Positions 23,949 through 31,922 of a DNA stretch of 64,000 nt are shown here, in pieces. A program made the position numbers and the translations under genes. The notes under the pieces were generated by a model that worked only from the letters and a program-made list of their open reading frames with translations, was not told the DNA's origin and made no database searches. This DNA is from Acidobacteriota bacterium (lineage in GTDB: Bacteria; Acidobacteriota; Aminicenantia; Aminicenantales; Saccharicenantaceae). The stretch is from contig JAKLEN010000004.1 in NCBI GenBank assembly GCA_022711665.1, positions 64,528 through 128,527 on the forward strand. The letters run 5' to 3'. The first letter of the stretch is position 1. Every line of letters begins with the position of its first letter.

Positions 23949-25195
23949 TCGCAGCTCCAGCCCTTGGGCGCGACGCGGACGCCGCCCCGGCTGATCTTGA
24001 AGTAGCGCTCGTCCTGGCCGGCGTCGAAGCCGGCCGCGAAGCCCTCGGGGATGGCCGTTCTCTTGTCCATGATGACCTTCCGCAGCCGGGCGCCGGACCG
24101 GACCTCGACGTCCGCCAGAAGGATGGAATCCTCGACCTCGGCCCCCGGCCCGACGCGGACGCCGGGCGAAATGACCGAGCGGACGATCCGGCAATCCTCG
24201 AGGGAGGCGCCGTCGCCGACGATCGAGGCGCTGATCTCGGCCCCGGATATGAAGGTCGGCGGGCGCTGCCGCCGGTAGGAGCGGATGGGCCAGGCCGGGT
24301 CCCGGAGCAGGGCCGGGGCGTCCGGCGAGAGGAAGGCCATGTTGGCCTGCCAGTAGGCGTCGATCGTCCCGATGTCCTCCCAGTAATCCTCGAAGGTGTA
24401 GGCGAACACGCGGCCGGACCCGATCAGGGCCGGGATGATGTCCCGGCCGAAATCGTGGCTGCTGCGCGGCTGGCGGGCGTCCTTGAGCAGGGCCTTGATG
24501 AGGACCGGGGTCCGGAAGAGGTAGACGCCCATGGAGATCAGGCTCCGGCCGGGATCCCAGGGCGTTGGGAAGGGCTTTTTCGGCTTCTCCATGAACTCGA
24601 CGATGCGCCGGTCGGCGTCGACGCCGATGACGCCGAAGCGCGAGGCCTCCTCGATCGGGATGGTCCGGGTCATGATCACGGCGTCGGCCCCGGCCTGGCC
24701 GGCGAACAGCTGCAGGCGGCGGTAGTCGGCGCTGTAGATGTGGTCGCCCGAGAGCACCAGGACCATCTCGGGATTCTCCTGCTGGATGGAGTAGATGTTC
24801 TGGAAGACGGCGTCGGCCGTACCCTCGTACCAGTGGTCGCCGACCCGGCCCTGGGCCGGCAGAGAGATGATGTAATCCCCGCTTTCGGCATGGAAGATGT
24901 TCCAGCCGTCGAAGATGTGGCGTTCGAGGGACAGCGACTTGTACTGCGTCAGCAGGGCGATCCGGCGCAGGCCGGAATTGAGGGCGTTGGACAGGCTGAA
25001 ATCGATGATCCGGTAGGAGCCGAGGAAGGGCACGGAGGGTTTGGCCCGGTCGCGGGTCAGCGGGTAGAGGCGCTCGCCCTTGCCGCCGCAGAGGACCATG
25101 GTCAGGGTTTTTTCAGCCAAGAGCTCCATCGGCCGCGCCACCTTGTCGGAGGGATGATCCCCGGTCCCGGGGGAGAAAGACCTATCGGCCATCAA
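23945..25195 (-). CDS. glgC: Glucose-1-phosphate adenylyltransferase
   Basis: The 416-residue enzyme has the nucleotidyltransferase motif MVLCGGKGERLYPLTRDRAKPSV, followed by SYRIIDFSLSNALNSG, HWYEGTADAVFQNIY and LSGDHIYSADY, with a C-terminal left-handed beta-helix. It makes ADP-glucose, the committed step of glycogen synthesis. The N-terminal 20 residues before MELLAEKTL are poorly conserved, so the true start could be downstream; with the ATG at 25195 it overlaps the GH57 stop by 14 nt. Confidence 0.95.
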   Translation of the reverse strand: MMADRSFSPGTGDHPSDKVARPMELLAEKTLTMVLCGGKGERLYPLTRDRAKPSVPFLGSYRIIDFSLSNALNSGLRRIALLTQYKSLSLERHIFDGWNIFHAESGDYIISLPAQGRVGDHWYEGTADAVFQNIYSIQQENPEMVLVLSGDHIYSADYRRLQLFAGQAGADAVIMTRTIPIEEASRFGVIGVDADRRIVEFMEKPKKPFPTPWDPGRSLISMGVYLFRTPVLIKALLKDARQPRSSHDFGRDIIPALIGSGRVFAYTFEDYWEDIGTIDAYWQANMAFLSPDAPALLRDPAWPIRSYRRQRPPTFISGAEISASIVGDGASLEDCRIVRSVISPGVRVGPGAEVEDSILLADVEVRSGARLRKVIMDKRTAIPEGFAAGFDAGQDERYFKISRGGVRVAPKGWSCE

Positions 25196-27134
25196 CTTCC
25201 CTGAGGACGACGGTCAACCGTCGCGATCCCTTGCCGGACCAGGACGGGCTCCAGACCGGGCAGAAACAATAACCCTGGTGGATTATATCAAATCCGCCCT
25301 CCGATTGGGAGAGCGTCCGCAGAGCGAACGACCACAGGGCCTCGGCCCCGGCGGGCTCGAACAGGAGCCGGCCGCCGTAGAGCGAGGCGCCGTCGCGGCC
25401 GAGGAGCTCGAGCTCGTGGGGGAAAGCCAGGAGATTCCATTCGGAGCCGTAGGTCAGGGCGAGCGGCCGGTCGGCCAGGTTCTCGATCTCGATGTCGACG
25501 CTCAGGATGCCGCCGAACGGGGCGACGGTCTTGCGGACCGCCACCGGAACATGCTCGTCGCCGGCCCGGACCAGGCCCCGGCGCTCCATCGTCAGGGTCC
25601 GGCCGGCCGCCTCGGCCACGAACTCCCCGCTGACGAAATCCCCTTCCTCGCCGAACTCGTGGCGGCGGAACTGCTCGGCCGTCGTCCCGGCCCGGAAGAA
25701 GTGGTCGATGGCCGAGAAGCGCGGATACGGGTCGGGCCGCATGAGCTCGGCCGCCTCGGGCGGCACGGTCTTGCCGAGCTCGTGGATGCTCTTGCCGGAC
25801 CCCTCCTCTTCCGCCCCGGGCTCGCGGTGATAGGCCTCGACGCGCCGGGACAGGACGTTGGAGAGGTTCCGCGGCCAGGGACGGTAGTCGATCTCGACCA
25901 GGGCGCCGCCCGCGGCCGGCTTGGCGATCAGGCCGAAGACCGGATCGCGCCGGACAAGCTCTTCCCGGCCGTCGCAATCGTAATCGAAGGCCTGCCAGCC
26001 GTCCGGGTCCGGCGTCGCCCGCTCGGCCTCGAGCAGGTGGCGGTAGGCCGACTCGCGAAGATGGGGCAGGTACAGGCCGCCGAAGACGCCGTGCCAGTAG
26101 GGATCGTTGCACTGACCCTGGTAGAGCTCGACCCGGCCGGCGGGGGGATCGCCCGCGGCCTGCAGCTGTCTCGAGACGAAGACCATCCGCTTGTGCAGGG
26201 CGTTGGCCTCCGGGTACTTGCGGCAGAAGTCCCGGAAGAAGCCGCCGCGCAGGAAGCGGCGGGCCTCCGGGCCGGCCTGGGCCTTGAGGGCCCGGTAGGC
26301 GGCCTGCTCCCAGGGCTCGAGGACCCACTCGGTCATCTCCTCGTAGGACGCCGGGGGCAGGTAGATCCGGCCGGCCGCCGGGCGGGAGTCGAGGTACTCG
26401 GAGAAATGCGTCATCCGGATGCCCCGGTCCTCGACGAAGGCCAGGAAGCGCTCGAGCCAGCCCTGGCCGTAGACCCAGTCGTGCGTCCCGGGCCAGAGGC
26501 CGAACTTCTCGCCGTCGTCGCCGAGGATGGCCGCGCCGCCTTCGCGGATCCGGCCCAGGTAGGCGGCCAGGTCGTCCAGAGGGTGGAACGGGATGTAGTA
26601 GCGGAGCGTCTTGTCGATGGGGAAAACGCGCAGGGGGCGGCCCTCGTCCTCGGTGACGTACGTCGCGGCCAGGTCGTGGACGCCTGCGTAATGGAAATGC
26701 TCCTCATCGAGCAGGGTGTATTCGATGCCGGCCGCGGCCAGGGTCCGGGGCAGGCCCGGCTCCCAGACCCGCTCGGCCAGCCACAGGCCGCGGGGCCGCC
26801 GCCAGAAGTTCTCGGCCAGGAAATCGCTCATCATCCGGATCTGGCCGAGCCGGTCGGGCTCGGGTATGATGGACAGGATGGGCTCGTAAAAGCCGCCGCC
26901 GAGGAGCTCGACCTGGCCCCGGCCCGCCAGTTCGTGGACCAGGTCCCAGCAGGTCCGCTCGTTCCTCTCCATGTATTCCCACAGGGGTCCCGAGCAGTGA
27001 AGCGCGAAGCGGAAGCCGGGATGACGAGCCAGGCCCTCGAGCAGCGGCCCGTAGCAGCGGGCGAAAGCCGCCCCGATGACCGAGGGGAAGTTGCCCACCG
27101 GCTGGTGGATGTGGACGGCAAAGAGGAAGTCCAT
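25182..27134 (-). CDS. GH57 4-alpha-glucanotransferase / alpha-amylase-like enzyme
   Basis: The 650-residue protein shows the GH57 motifs HQPVG (residues about 10-14), GGGFYEPIL, WLAERVWEP (catalytic Glu) and GDDGEKFG (catalytic Asp), followed by the DUF1925 and DUF1926 C-terminal domains (NDPYWHGVFGGLYLP). Its length matches Thermococcus litoralis-type 4-alpha-glucanotransferase. It probably rearranges or trims alpha-1,4-glucans in the cytoplasm; no signal peptide is present. Only 2 nt separate it from the M28 gene upstream, and it overlaps glgC downstream. Amylase activity is an alternative. Confidence 0.9.
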   Translation of the reverse strand: MDFLFAVHIHQPVGNFPSVIGAAFARCYGPLLEGLARHPGFRFALHCSGPLWEYMERNERTCWDLVHELAGRGQVELLGGGFYEPILSIIPEPDRLGQIRMMSDFLAENFWRRPRGLWLAERVWEPGLPRTLAAAGIEYTLLDEEHFHYAGVHDLAATYVTEDEGRPLRVFPIDKTLRYYIPFHPLDDLAAYLGRIREGGAAILGDDGEKFGLWPGTHDWVYGQGWLERFLAFVEDRGIRMTHFSEYLDSRPAAGRIYLPPASYEEMTEWVLEPWEQAAYRALKAQAGPEARRFLRGGFFRDFCRKYPEANALHKRMVFVSRQLQAAGDPPAGRVELYQGQCNDPYWHGVFGGLYLPHLRESAYRHLLEAERATPDPDGWQAFDYDCDGREELVRRDPVFGLIAKPAAGGALVEIDYRPWPRNLSNVLSRRVEAYHREPGAEEEGSGKSIHELGKTVPPEAAELMRPDPYPRFSAIDHFFRAGTTAEQFRRHEFGEEGDFVSGEFVAEAAGRTLTMERRGLVRAGDEHVPVAVRKTVAPFGGILSVDIEIENLADRPLALTYGSEWNLLAFPHELELLGRDGASLYGGRLLFEPAGAEALWSFALRTLSQSEGGFDIIHQGYCFCPVWSPSWSGKGSRRLTVVLREVDGR

Positions 27135-27136
27135 GG

Positions 27137-28540
27137 TCAGATCCCCTCCTCGGCCATTATCCAGGCCAGGGCGGCCAGGATGATGGCCTGGAGCTCGAGC
27201 TCGCGCGGCTGGACGGCGTCGAGCACGTCGAGGGCCGAGTGGTGGACGTCGAAGTAGGATTGCGCGTTGACCAGGACGGCCGCCGGGGCCGCGCCCTGCT
27301 CGACGAGGGGGGCCACGTCGACGCCTCCCCCGCCGGGAACGACGGAGGCCGCGCCGAAAGGGGCGAAGAGCTGGGCGTAAGGCATGATCCGGTCGCGGGC
27401 CCGGCCGTCGCGTCCGCCGATGGCCAGGGCCGCTGGCGTGAAGCCGCCGCGGTCCGACTCGGCGGCCACGATGTGACGTTCGCCCCGCCGGAGGGGCGAA
27501 GCGGCGTAGGCCCGTCCGCCCGTGCCGCCGAACTCCTCGTCCATGAAGGCCACGGCCCGGACCGTCCGGCGCGGCTTCAGGCCCAGGTCCCGCAACAGGG
27601 CCAGGGCTTCCAGGGCGACGGCGCAGCCGGCCGCGTCGTCGTGGGCCCCGACGGAAAGGTCCCAGCTGTCGAGATGGCCGCCGAGGAGGACGATCTCCTC
27701 CGGTATCTCCGACCCGGTGATCTCGCCGACCACGTTGGCCGATGCGGTCCGGCCCAGGTCCCGGCAGTCCAGCCGCAGGGACACGGCCACGTTCTTCTCT
27801 TCGCGAAGGAGCCGGCTCAAGAGGTCGGCGTCGGCCGTGGCGATGGCCGCGGCCGGGATGCGGGTTGTGCCGGGCTCGTAGACCAGCCGTCCCGTGTGGG
27901 GGTGGCGATCGGTCCGGAACGTCAGCGACCGGACCAGGACGGCGACGGCGCCGTGCCGGGCCGCCCGGGAAGCGCCGCCGACGCGCTGGTCCGCAGCCCC
28001 GCCATAGGCTGCGAAAGGCTCGGCCAGGCGGCGGTCCATAGGCCGGTTGTAGAAGACGATCCGGCCCCGGACCCGGTCCCCGAGCGTGTCGACCTCGTCG
28101 AGCGAGCCGACTTCGATGACCGGCGCGGCCAGGCCCCGGTCCGGCGTGGCCACGCTGCCGCCGAGGGCGCAGACGGCCAGCGGCACGGCCGGCCGCCGGG
28201 GCGAGGCGGCTACGGCCGCCTCCGCTATCTCGCCGCGGACCCAGCGCCCGACCTCGACCGGCTCGGTGTGGACGCGGGCCAATCCCTGCTCCTCCATCAG
28301 GCGCCGGGTGATCTCGACGGCGGCCGCGGCCTGGGGAGAGCCCGTCAGCCGGGGGCCGGCCGAGACGATCCGGGCCAGGAACTCGGCGGCGCGCTCGCCG
28401 GCCAGTCCTGTTTGTCGGAGCCGGTCGACGACAGCCCGGTATTCGGCGGACTTGTCCGCGGCCGGGACAGGCGCCGGGCCGGCCGCGGCGGCCAGAAGAG
28501 CGGCCAGGGCCAAACGGGCGATCAACCGAGTTCCGTTCAT
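27137..28540 (-). CDS. M28-family metallopeptidase with PA-domain insertion, exported
   Basis: The 467-residue product starts with a signal peptide (RLIARLALAALLAAAAG). A PA-like region spans roughly 120-260. The M28 zinc site is GGHLDSWD (His and Asp), AHDDAAG (bridging Asp), FMDEEFGG (catalytic and metal Glu) and HHSALDV (last His). It is likely an extracytoplasmic aminopeptidase or carboxypeptidase. The ATG at 28540 gives a clean signal peptide; an earlier ATG at 28585 would put a non-signal extension in front. It lies 55 nt after the AICAR transformylase gene and 2 nt before the GH57 gene, an unusual metabolic mix. Confidence 0.87.
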   Translation of the reverse strand: MNGTRLIARLALAALLAAAAGPAPVPAADKSAEYRAVVDRLRQTGLAGERAAEFLARIVSAGPRLTGSPQAAAAVEITRRLMEEQGLARVHTEPVEVGRWVRGEIAEAAVAASPRRPAVPLAVCALGGSVATPDRGLAAPVIEVGSLDEVDTLGDRVRGRIVFYNRPMDRRLAEPFAAYGGAADQRVGGASRAARHGAVAVLVRSLTFRTDRHPHTGRLVYEPGTTRIPAAAIATADADLLSRLLREEKNVAVSLRLDCRDLGRTASANVVGEITGSEIPEEIVLLGGHLDSWDLSVGAHDDAAGCAVALEALALLRDLGLKPRRTVRAVAFMDEEFGGTGGRAYAASPLRRGERHIVAAESDRGGFTPAALAIGGRDGRARDRIMPYAQLFAPFGAASVVPGGGGVDVAPLVEQGAAPAAVLVNAQSYFDVHHSALDVLDAVQPRELELQAIILAALAWIMAEEGI

Positions 28541-28595
28541 AAAGGATCCCGCCGCGGGCCCGCCGGCGGCCGGGCAGGACGTCATCGGCCCGCCC

Positions 28596-29675
28596 TCACC
28601 GGTGGAGGAAGCAGCGCTCGGAATCGAGCTCGCCCGGCTTCCGGGTGATGATCATGGCCAGCCCGAGCTCGTTGGCCTTGTCGATGACCTCCTGGTCCCT
28701 GACCGAGCCCAGCGGATAGATGATGGCGGTGATGCCGTGCTTCCCGGCCAGCTCGACGACGTCCGGGAAAGGCATGAAGGCGTCGGAGGCCAGGACGCAG
28801 CCCTCCGGGCCGTAGCCGCGCCGGGAGAGGCGGATGGCGTCCTCGGCCGAGTCGATCCGGCTGCGCTGGCCCGAGCCGATGCCGTGGGTCTTGTCGGCGG
28901 TGCCGATGATGACCGCGTTCGAACGGGTGAAACAGGCTACCGTCCAGACGAAGAGGGCGGCCTGGACCTCTTCCGGCGTGGGCTTGCGGACGGAGACGAC
29001 GTCGACCGAGCCAGCCGAGACGATCTTCGAATCGAAGCGCTTCTGGACGAGGAGCCCGCCGGCCACGCGCTTGACCTCGAGGCCGTTGTCCAGGGACGGC
29101 GCGTCCAGGGGGGCGCCCATCCGGACCACCCGCAGGACCTTGCGCGCCGCCAGGATCTCGAGGGCCTCGGGCTCGAAGTCGGGGGCGTAGACGACCTCGA
29201 CGTTGCGCGGGCTCTCGACGAGCAGGCGGGCCAGCGGAGCCGTGACCGTGTAGCTGAAGACGTCGACGCCGCCGAAGTTCGAGAGCGCGTCGCATTTCCA
29301 GGCTTTCTCGAAAGTCCCGACCGGATCGTCTCCCAGGGCCACGCCGCTCGGCATCTCGTGCTTGATGATGACGCAGACGTGGCGGCCGGGAAAGACCTGG
29401 ACGAGCTTGCGGGCCAGGCGCTGGCCGAGGTCCATATCGCCGACGTTGATGTAGCTCAGGCCCTTGGTCCCTTCCTGGAGCATCCGGATCCGGCCCATGT
29501 TCGGGCCCTGGGCGTCCTCCTCCTGGTAGAAGGCCGCCGGGTAGCCCGGGTTCTCGCCGTAGCGCATCGGGAACATCTTGACGAACGAGCTCTCGCCCAG
29601 CTTGAGGGTGTCGGGGAAATCTTCCCGGACCTTGGTCGCGTACTGGCTGCGCACGGTGCGTTCGGGCTTGCTCAT
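28596..29675 (-). CDS. Stand-alone AICAR transformylase (PurH C-terminal type)
   Basis: The 359-residue protein matches the AICARFT part of PurH: LRYGENP-like motif as MRYGENPGYPA (about 37-47), VCVIIKHEMPSGVALG (Lys-His catalytic region), SNAVIIGTADKTHGIGSGQRSR and LASDAFMPFPD. It formylates AICAR with 10-formyl-tetrahydrofolate to FAICAR. The N-terminal IMP cyclohydrolase (MGS-like) half of normal PurH is absent. The gene directly upstream (4 nt away) encodes a PurO-type cyclohydrolase that would supply the missing step. Start ATG at 29675 from the family N-terminus. Confidence 0.9.
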   Translation of the reverse strand: MSKPERTVRSQYATKVREDFPDTLKLGESSFVKMFPMRYGENPGYPAAFYQEEDAQGPNMGRIRMLQEGTKGLSYINVGDMDLGQRLARKLVQVFPGRHVCVIIKHEMPSGVALGDDPVGTFEKAWKCDALSNFGGVDVFSYTVTAPLARLLVESPRNVEVVYAPDFEPEALEILAARKVLRVVRMGAPLDAPSLDNGLEVKRVAGGLLVQKRFDSKIVSAGSVDVVSVRKPTPEEVQAALFVWTVACFTRSNAVIIGTADKTHGIGSGQRSRIDSAEDAIRLSRRGYGPEGCVLASDAFMPFPDVVELAGKHGITAIIYPLGSVRDQEVIDKANELGLAMIITRKPGELDSERCFLHR

Positions 29676-29679
29676 GTCC

Positions 29680-30414
29680 TCATGTCCTTTCGTGGCGGTT
29701 GATGATGTGGACCTCGGCCCGGCCGGGGTCGTCCGGCGGGACATAGACGCAGGCGACGGCCACGCGGAAGTCCCTGCCGTCCGGAGCGGGCCCGAGGCTG
29801 CGGTAGGCGGCTTCGGCCGTCTCGGCCGGGGTCGATCCCGGCAGGGCCAGGAAGCGGGGCTCCCCGGCGAAGACGGGCAGCGGCTCGGCGTTCGGGCCTT
29901 CGTAGGTCGAGACCAGGCGGCCTTCGCCGGGCCGCAGGGCGACCTCGAAATAGTTGCGCAGGGTCTGGCCCGAGGGGCCGCGGCGGACGACGCTCAATCC
30001 GGCCGCGCCGCCGGCCAGGGCGCCGCTGATGCGCGGCGTGAAGATCGGGGCGTCGGGCTCGAAGTCCCAGGCCGCCAGGGCGGCCGCCAGGGCGGCGACG
30101 GCGGGGACGCCGGGGGCCAGGCGGTCGCGGACGTCGGACGTCTGCTTGCCATTCGAGACGGCCAGGCCGGCCCGGCCGAACAGGACGGCCGGATAGACGA
30201 GCAGATCGACGTTGCCTTGCTTGAGCGTGGCCTCGTCGGTCGGCTGGACCCAGATGCCGCCGTCGCGGGAAACGAGCCGGCGGGCCTGGCTCGAGGGCGA
30301 CCGGCCGGTGATGGCGTAAAGGACCGCCGCCCGGCCTCCGCCGGCGGGAGCTCCGATGACGATGAGCCGGCCGGGATATTCGAGCGCGCCTGCAGCGGTC
30401 CAGAGGTTTTCCAT
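29680..30414 (-). CDS. IMP cyclohydrolase, PurO-like
   Basis: The 244-residue protein resembles the archaeal-type IMP cyclohydrolase family (COG3363): YPGRLIVIGAPAGG at the N-terminus, AITGRSPSSQAR, and AVSNGKQTSDV near residue 100. It would close the FAICAR ring to IMP. Its pairing with a stand-alone AICAR transformylase 4 nt downstream strongly supports the role. An ATG at 30444 is also open, but AAAGGACG precedes the ATG at 30414. Family assignment is from remembered motifs, without a search. Confidence 0.75.
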   Translation of the reverse strand: MENLWTAAGALEYPGRLIVIGAPAGGGRAAVLYAITGRSPSSQARRLVSRDGGIWVQPTDEATLKQGNVDLLVYPAVLFGRAGLAVSNGKQTSDVRDRLAPGVPAVAALAAALAAWDFEPDAPIFTPRISGALAGGAAGLSVVRRGPSGQTLRNYFEVALRPGEGRLVSTYEGPNAEPLPVFAGEPRFLALPGSTPAETAEAAYRSLGPAPDGRDFRVAVACVYVPPDDPGRAEVHIINRHERT

Positions 30415-30434
30415 CAGCACGTCCTTTCGGGCTA

Positions 30435-30463
30435 TTGATAACATACGCCCCGGCCCAAGTCAA
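30435..30463 (-). promoter_or_regulatory. Promoter candidate for the purO-AICARFT operon
   Basis: On the reverse strand TTGACT (30458-30463) and TATCAA (30435-30440) are separated by 17 nt. The predicted leader is short, about 15 nt, and carries the AAAGGACG ribosome site. Confidence 0.45.
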
Positions 30464-30475
30464 AACGCCGCGGCC

Positions 30476-30504
30476 TTGAGCCGGCGGCCGGGCTCTGTTA
30501 GAAT
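30476..30504 (+). promoter_or_regulatory. Promoter candidate for the LOG-RlpA pair
   Basis: TTGAGC (30476-30481) and TAGAAT (30499-30504) have a 17-nt spacer. The -10 ends 34 nt before the ATG; a CAGGAGG ribosome site lies between. Confidence 0.5.
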
Positions 30505-30538
30505 CCGGTCGAGGCCGGCGCAGGAGGCCGGACCGACC

Positions 30539-31279
30539 ATGAAAAAAACATCCGAACGCCGCGAGGAATCATTTCACGATTACGAGTTCCTGGAGTCCTT
30601 GGAAGGCCGGACGCTCCGCATCCTGAGCGAGTACCTCGGCCCCATGACCCGCCTGGACAAGGCCAAGATCAACAGCACCATCCTCTTCCTCGGCTCGGCC
30701 AAGGCCGACCCGACCAACGCCGCCTCGGCCTTTAACAAGTATTACTGGGAGGCCGAGGAGCTGGCCTACCTCCTGGCCAAGTGGGCCATCGGCCTGAAGA
30801 AGCCGAAGGGCAAGGACTTCGTCATCTGCACCGGGGCCGGCCCGGGCATCATGGAAGCGGCCAACCGCGGCGCGGACCGGGCCGGCGGCAAGACGATCGG
30901 CATGAACATCTCCCTGCCGCAGCCGCAGGGATCGAACCGCTATGTCACGCCCGACCTGTCCTTCAACTTCTACTATTTCTTCATGCGCAAGTTCTGGCTG
31001 ACCTACAAGGCCAAGGCCGTTATCGCCTTCCCCGGCGGCTACGGCACGCTCGACGAGTTCTTCGAGATCGTGACCCTGCTCCAGACGAGCAAGATCTCGA
31101 AGAAGGAGGTGAGCCTCGTCCTCTACGGCGCGGACTACTGGCAGGACCTGATCAAGTTCGATTCCATGGTCGAGAAAGGGGCGATCTGCCGCGAGGACCT
31201 CGACCTCTTCCACATCGTCTCGACGCCCCGGGAGGCTTTTGCCTATCTCAAGAAGAAGCTCACGGCAGGCCTGGCCTGA
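30539..31279 (+). CDS. LOG-family nucleotide phosphoribohydrolase
   Basis: The 246-residue protein has the LOG/lysine-decarboxylase-like motifs GAGPGIMEAANRGA (about 100-113) and FPGGYGTLDEFFE (PGGxGTxxE). In the family these bind a nucleoside 5'-monophosphate and cleave the base from ribose-phosphate. The substrate here is not known; annotation as lysine decarboxylase would be a known misnomer. A charged N-terminal extension of about 45 residues precedes the core. The next gene (RlpA) starts inside its 3' end. Confidence 0.85.
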   Translation: MKKTSERREESFHDYEFLESLEGRTLRILSEYLGPMTRLDKAKINSTILFLGSAKADPTNAASAFNKYYWEAEELAYLLAKWAIGLKKPKGKDFVICTGAGPGIMEAANRGADRAGGKTIGMNISLPQPQGSNRYVTPDLSFNFYYFFMRKFWLTYKAKAVIAFPGGYGTLDEFFEIVTLLQTSKISKKEVSLVLYGADYWQDLIKFDSMVEKGAICREDLDLFHIVSTPREAFAYLKKKLTAGLA

Positions 31280-31922
31280 GGGCCGGGTCCCCGGCCCGGC
31301 GGCCGGGCTGGCGGCGGCGCTGGTCCTGCTGGCCGCGTCGGCCTGCGCCCGGCAGCCCCGGCCGGCCCCCGTTCCGGGCGTCGAGACCGGCCTGGCGTCC
31401 TGGTACGGCCCGGAGTTCCACGGCCGGCCGACCTCGAGCCGCGAGGTCTTCGACATGAACGACCTGACCGCGGCCCATAACAGCCTGCCGTTCGGCGCCT
31501 ACGTCATGGTCACCAACCTGGAGAACGACCGTTCCGTCGTCGTCCGCATCAACGACCGCGGCCCATTCGTCGGCGGCCGGATCATCGACCTCTCCTACGC
31601 CGCGGCCCGGGTCCTGGGCCTGGTCGGGCCGGGGACGGCCCGCGTCCGGCTCGATGTCCTGAGCGGCTTCAAGGCCCCGGCCGCCGGGGAGCCGGCCGGG
31701 CTGTGGGTCCAGGTCGGCGCCTTCTCGGTCCAGGAGAACGCCTACGCGCTCAAGCGGCGGCTCGAGACGGCCTTCCCGGGCGTGACGGTCAGCCGCTTCG
31801 AAACCGGCCACGGCGCCTATTTCCGGGTCCGCGTTCCGGCCGCGGACGGCGCCGCCGAAACGCTGGCCGGGAGACTGGCCGGCCAGGGCTATCCGGTTAT
31901 CATCATCCGCGAACGGCCCTAG
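31239..31922 (+). CDS. rlpA: RlpA-like lipoprotein with SPOR domain
   Basis: The product has a signal peptide with a lipobox (LLAASAC), the double-psi beta-barrel core of RlpA (GLASWYGPEFHGRPTSS, DMNDLTAAHNSLPFG, VRINDRGPFVGGRIIDLSYAAA) and a C-terminal SPOR domain (VQVGAFSVQENA). RlpA cleaves denuded glycan strands or acts structurally at the septum. No ATG or GTG precedes the signal peptide; the only near start is the TTG at 31239, 41 nt inside the LOG gene. The start is therefore uncertain. Its stop shares a CTAG with the stop of the convergent asparaginase gene. Confidence 0.83.
   Translation: MPISRRSSRQAWPEGRVPGPAAGLAAALVLLAASACARQPRPAPVPGVETGLASWYGPEFHGRPTSSREVFDMNDLTAAHNSLPFGAYVMVTNLENDRSVVVRINDRGPFVGGRIIDLSYAAARVLGLVGPGTARVRLDVLSGFKAPAAGEPAGLWVQVGAFSVQENAYALKRRLETAFPGVTVSRFETGHGAYFRVRVPAADGAAETLAGRLAGQGYPVIIIRERP

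Noticed and set aside
25278..27257. Long antisense ORF opposite the GH57 gene
   Set aside because: High-GC coding sequence leaves antisense frames open; the composition is low-complexity and the reverse-strand GH57 has clear catalytic motifs.
30539..31279. Lysine decarboxylase
   Set aside because: The PGGxGTxxE motif marks the LOG nucleotide phosphoribohydrolase family, which was misnamed lysine decarboxylase in the past.
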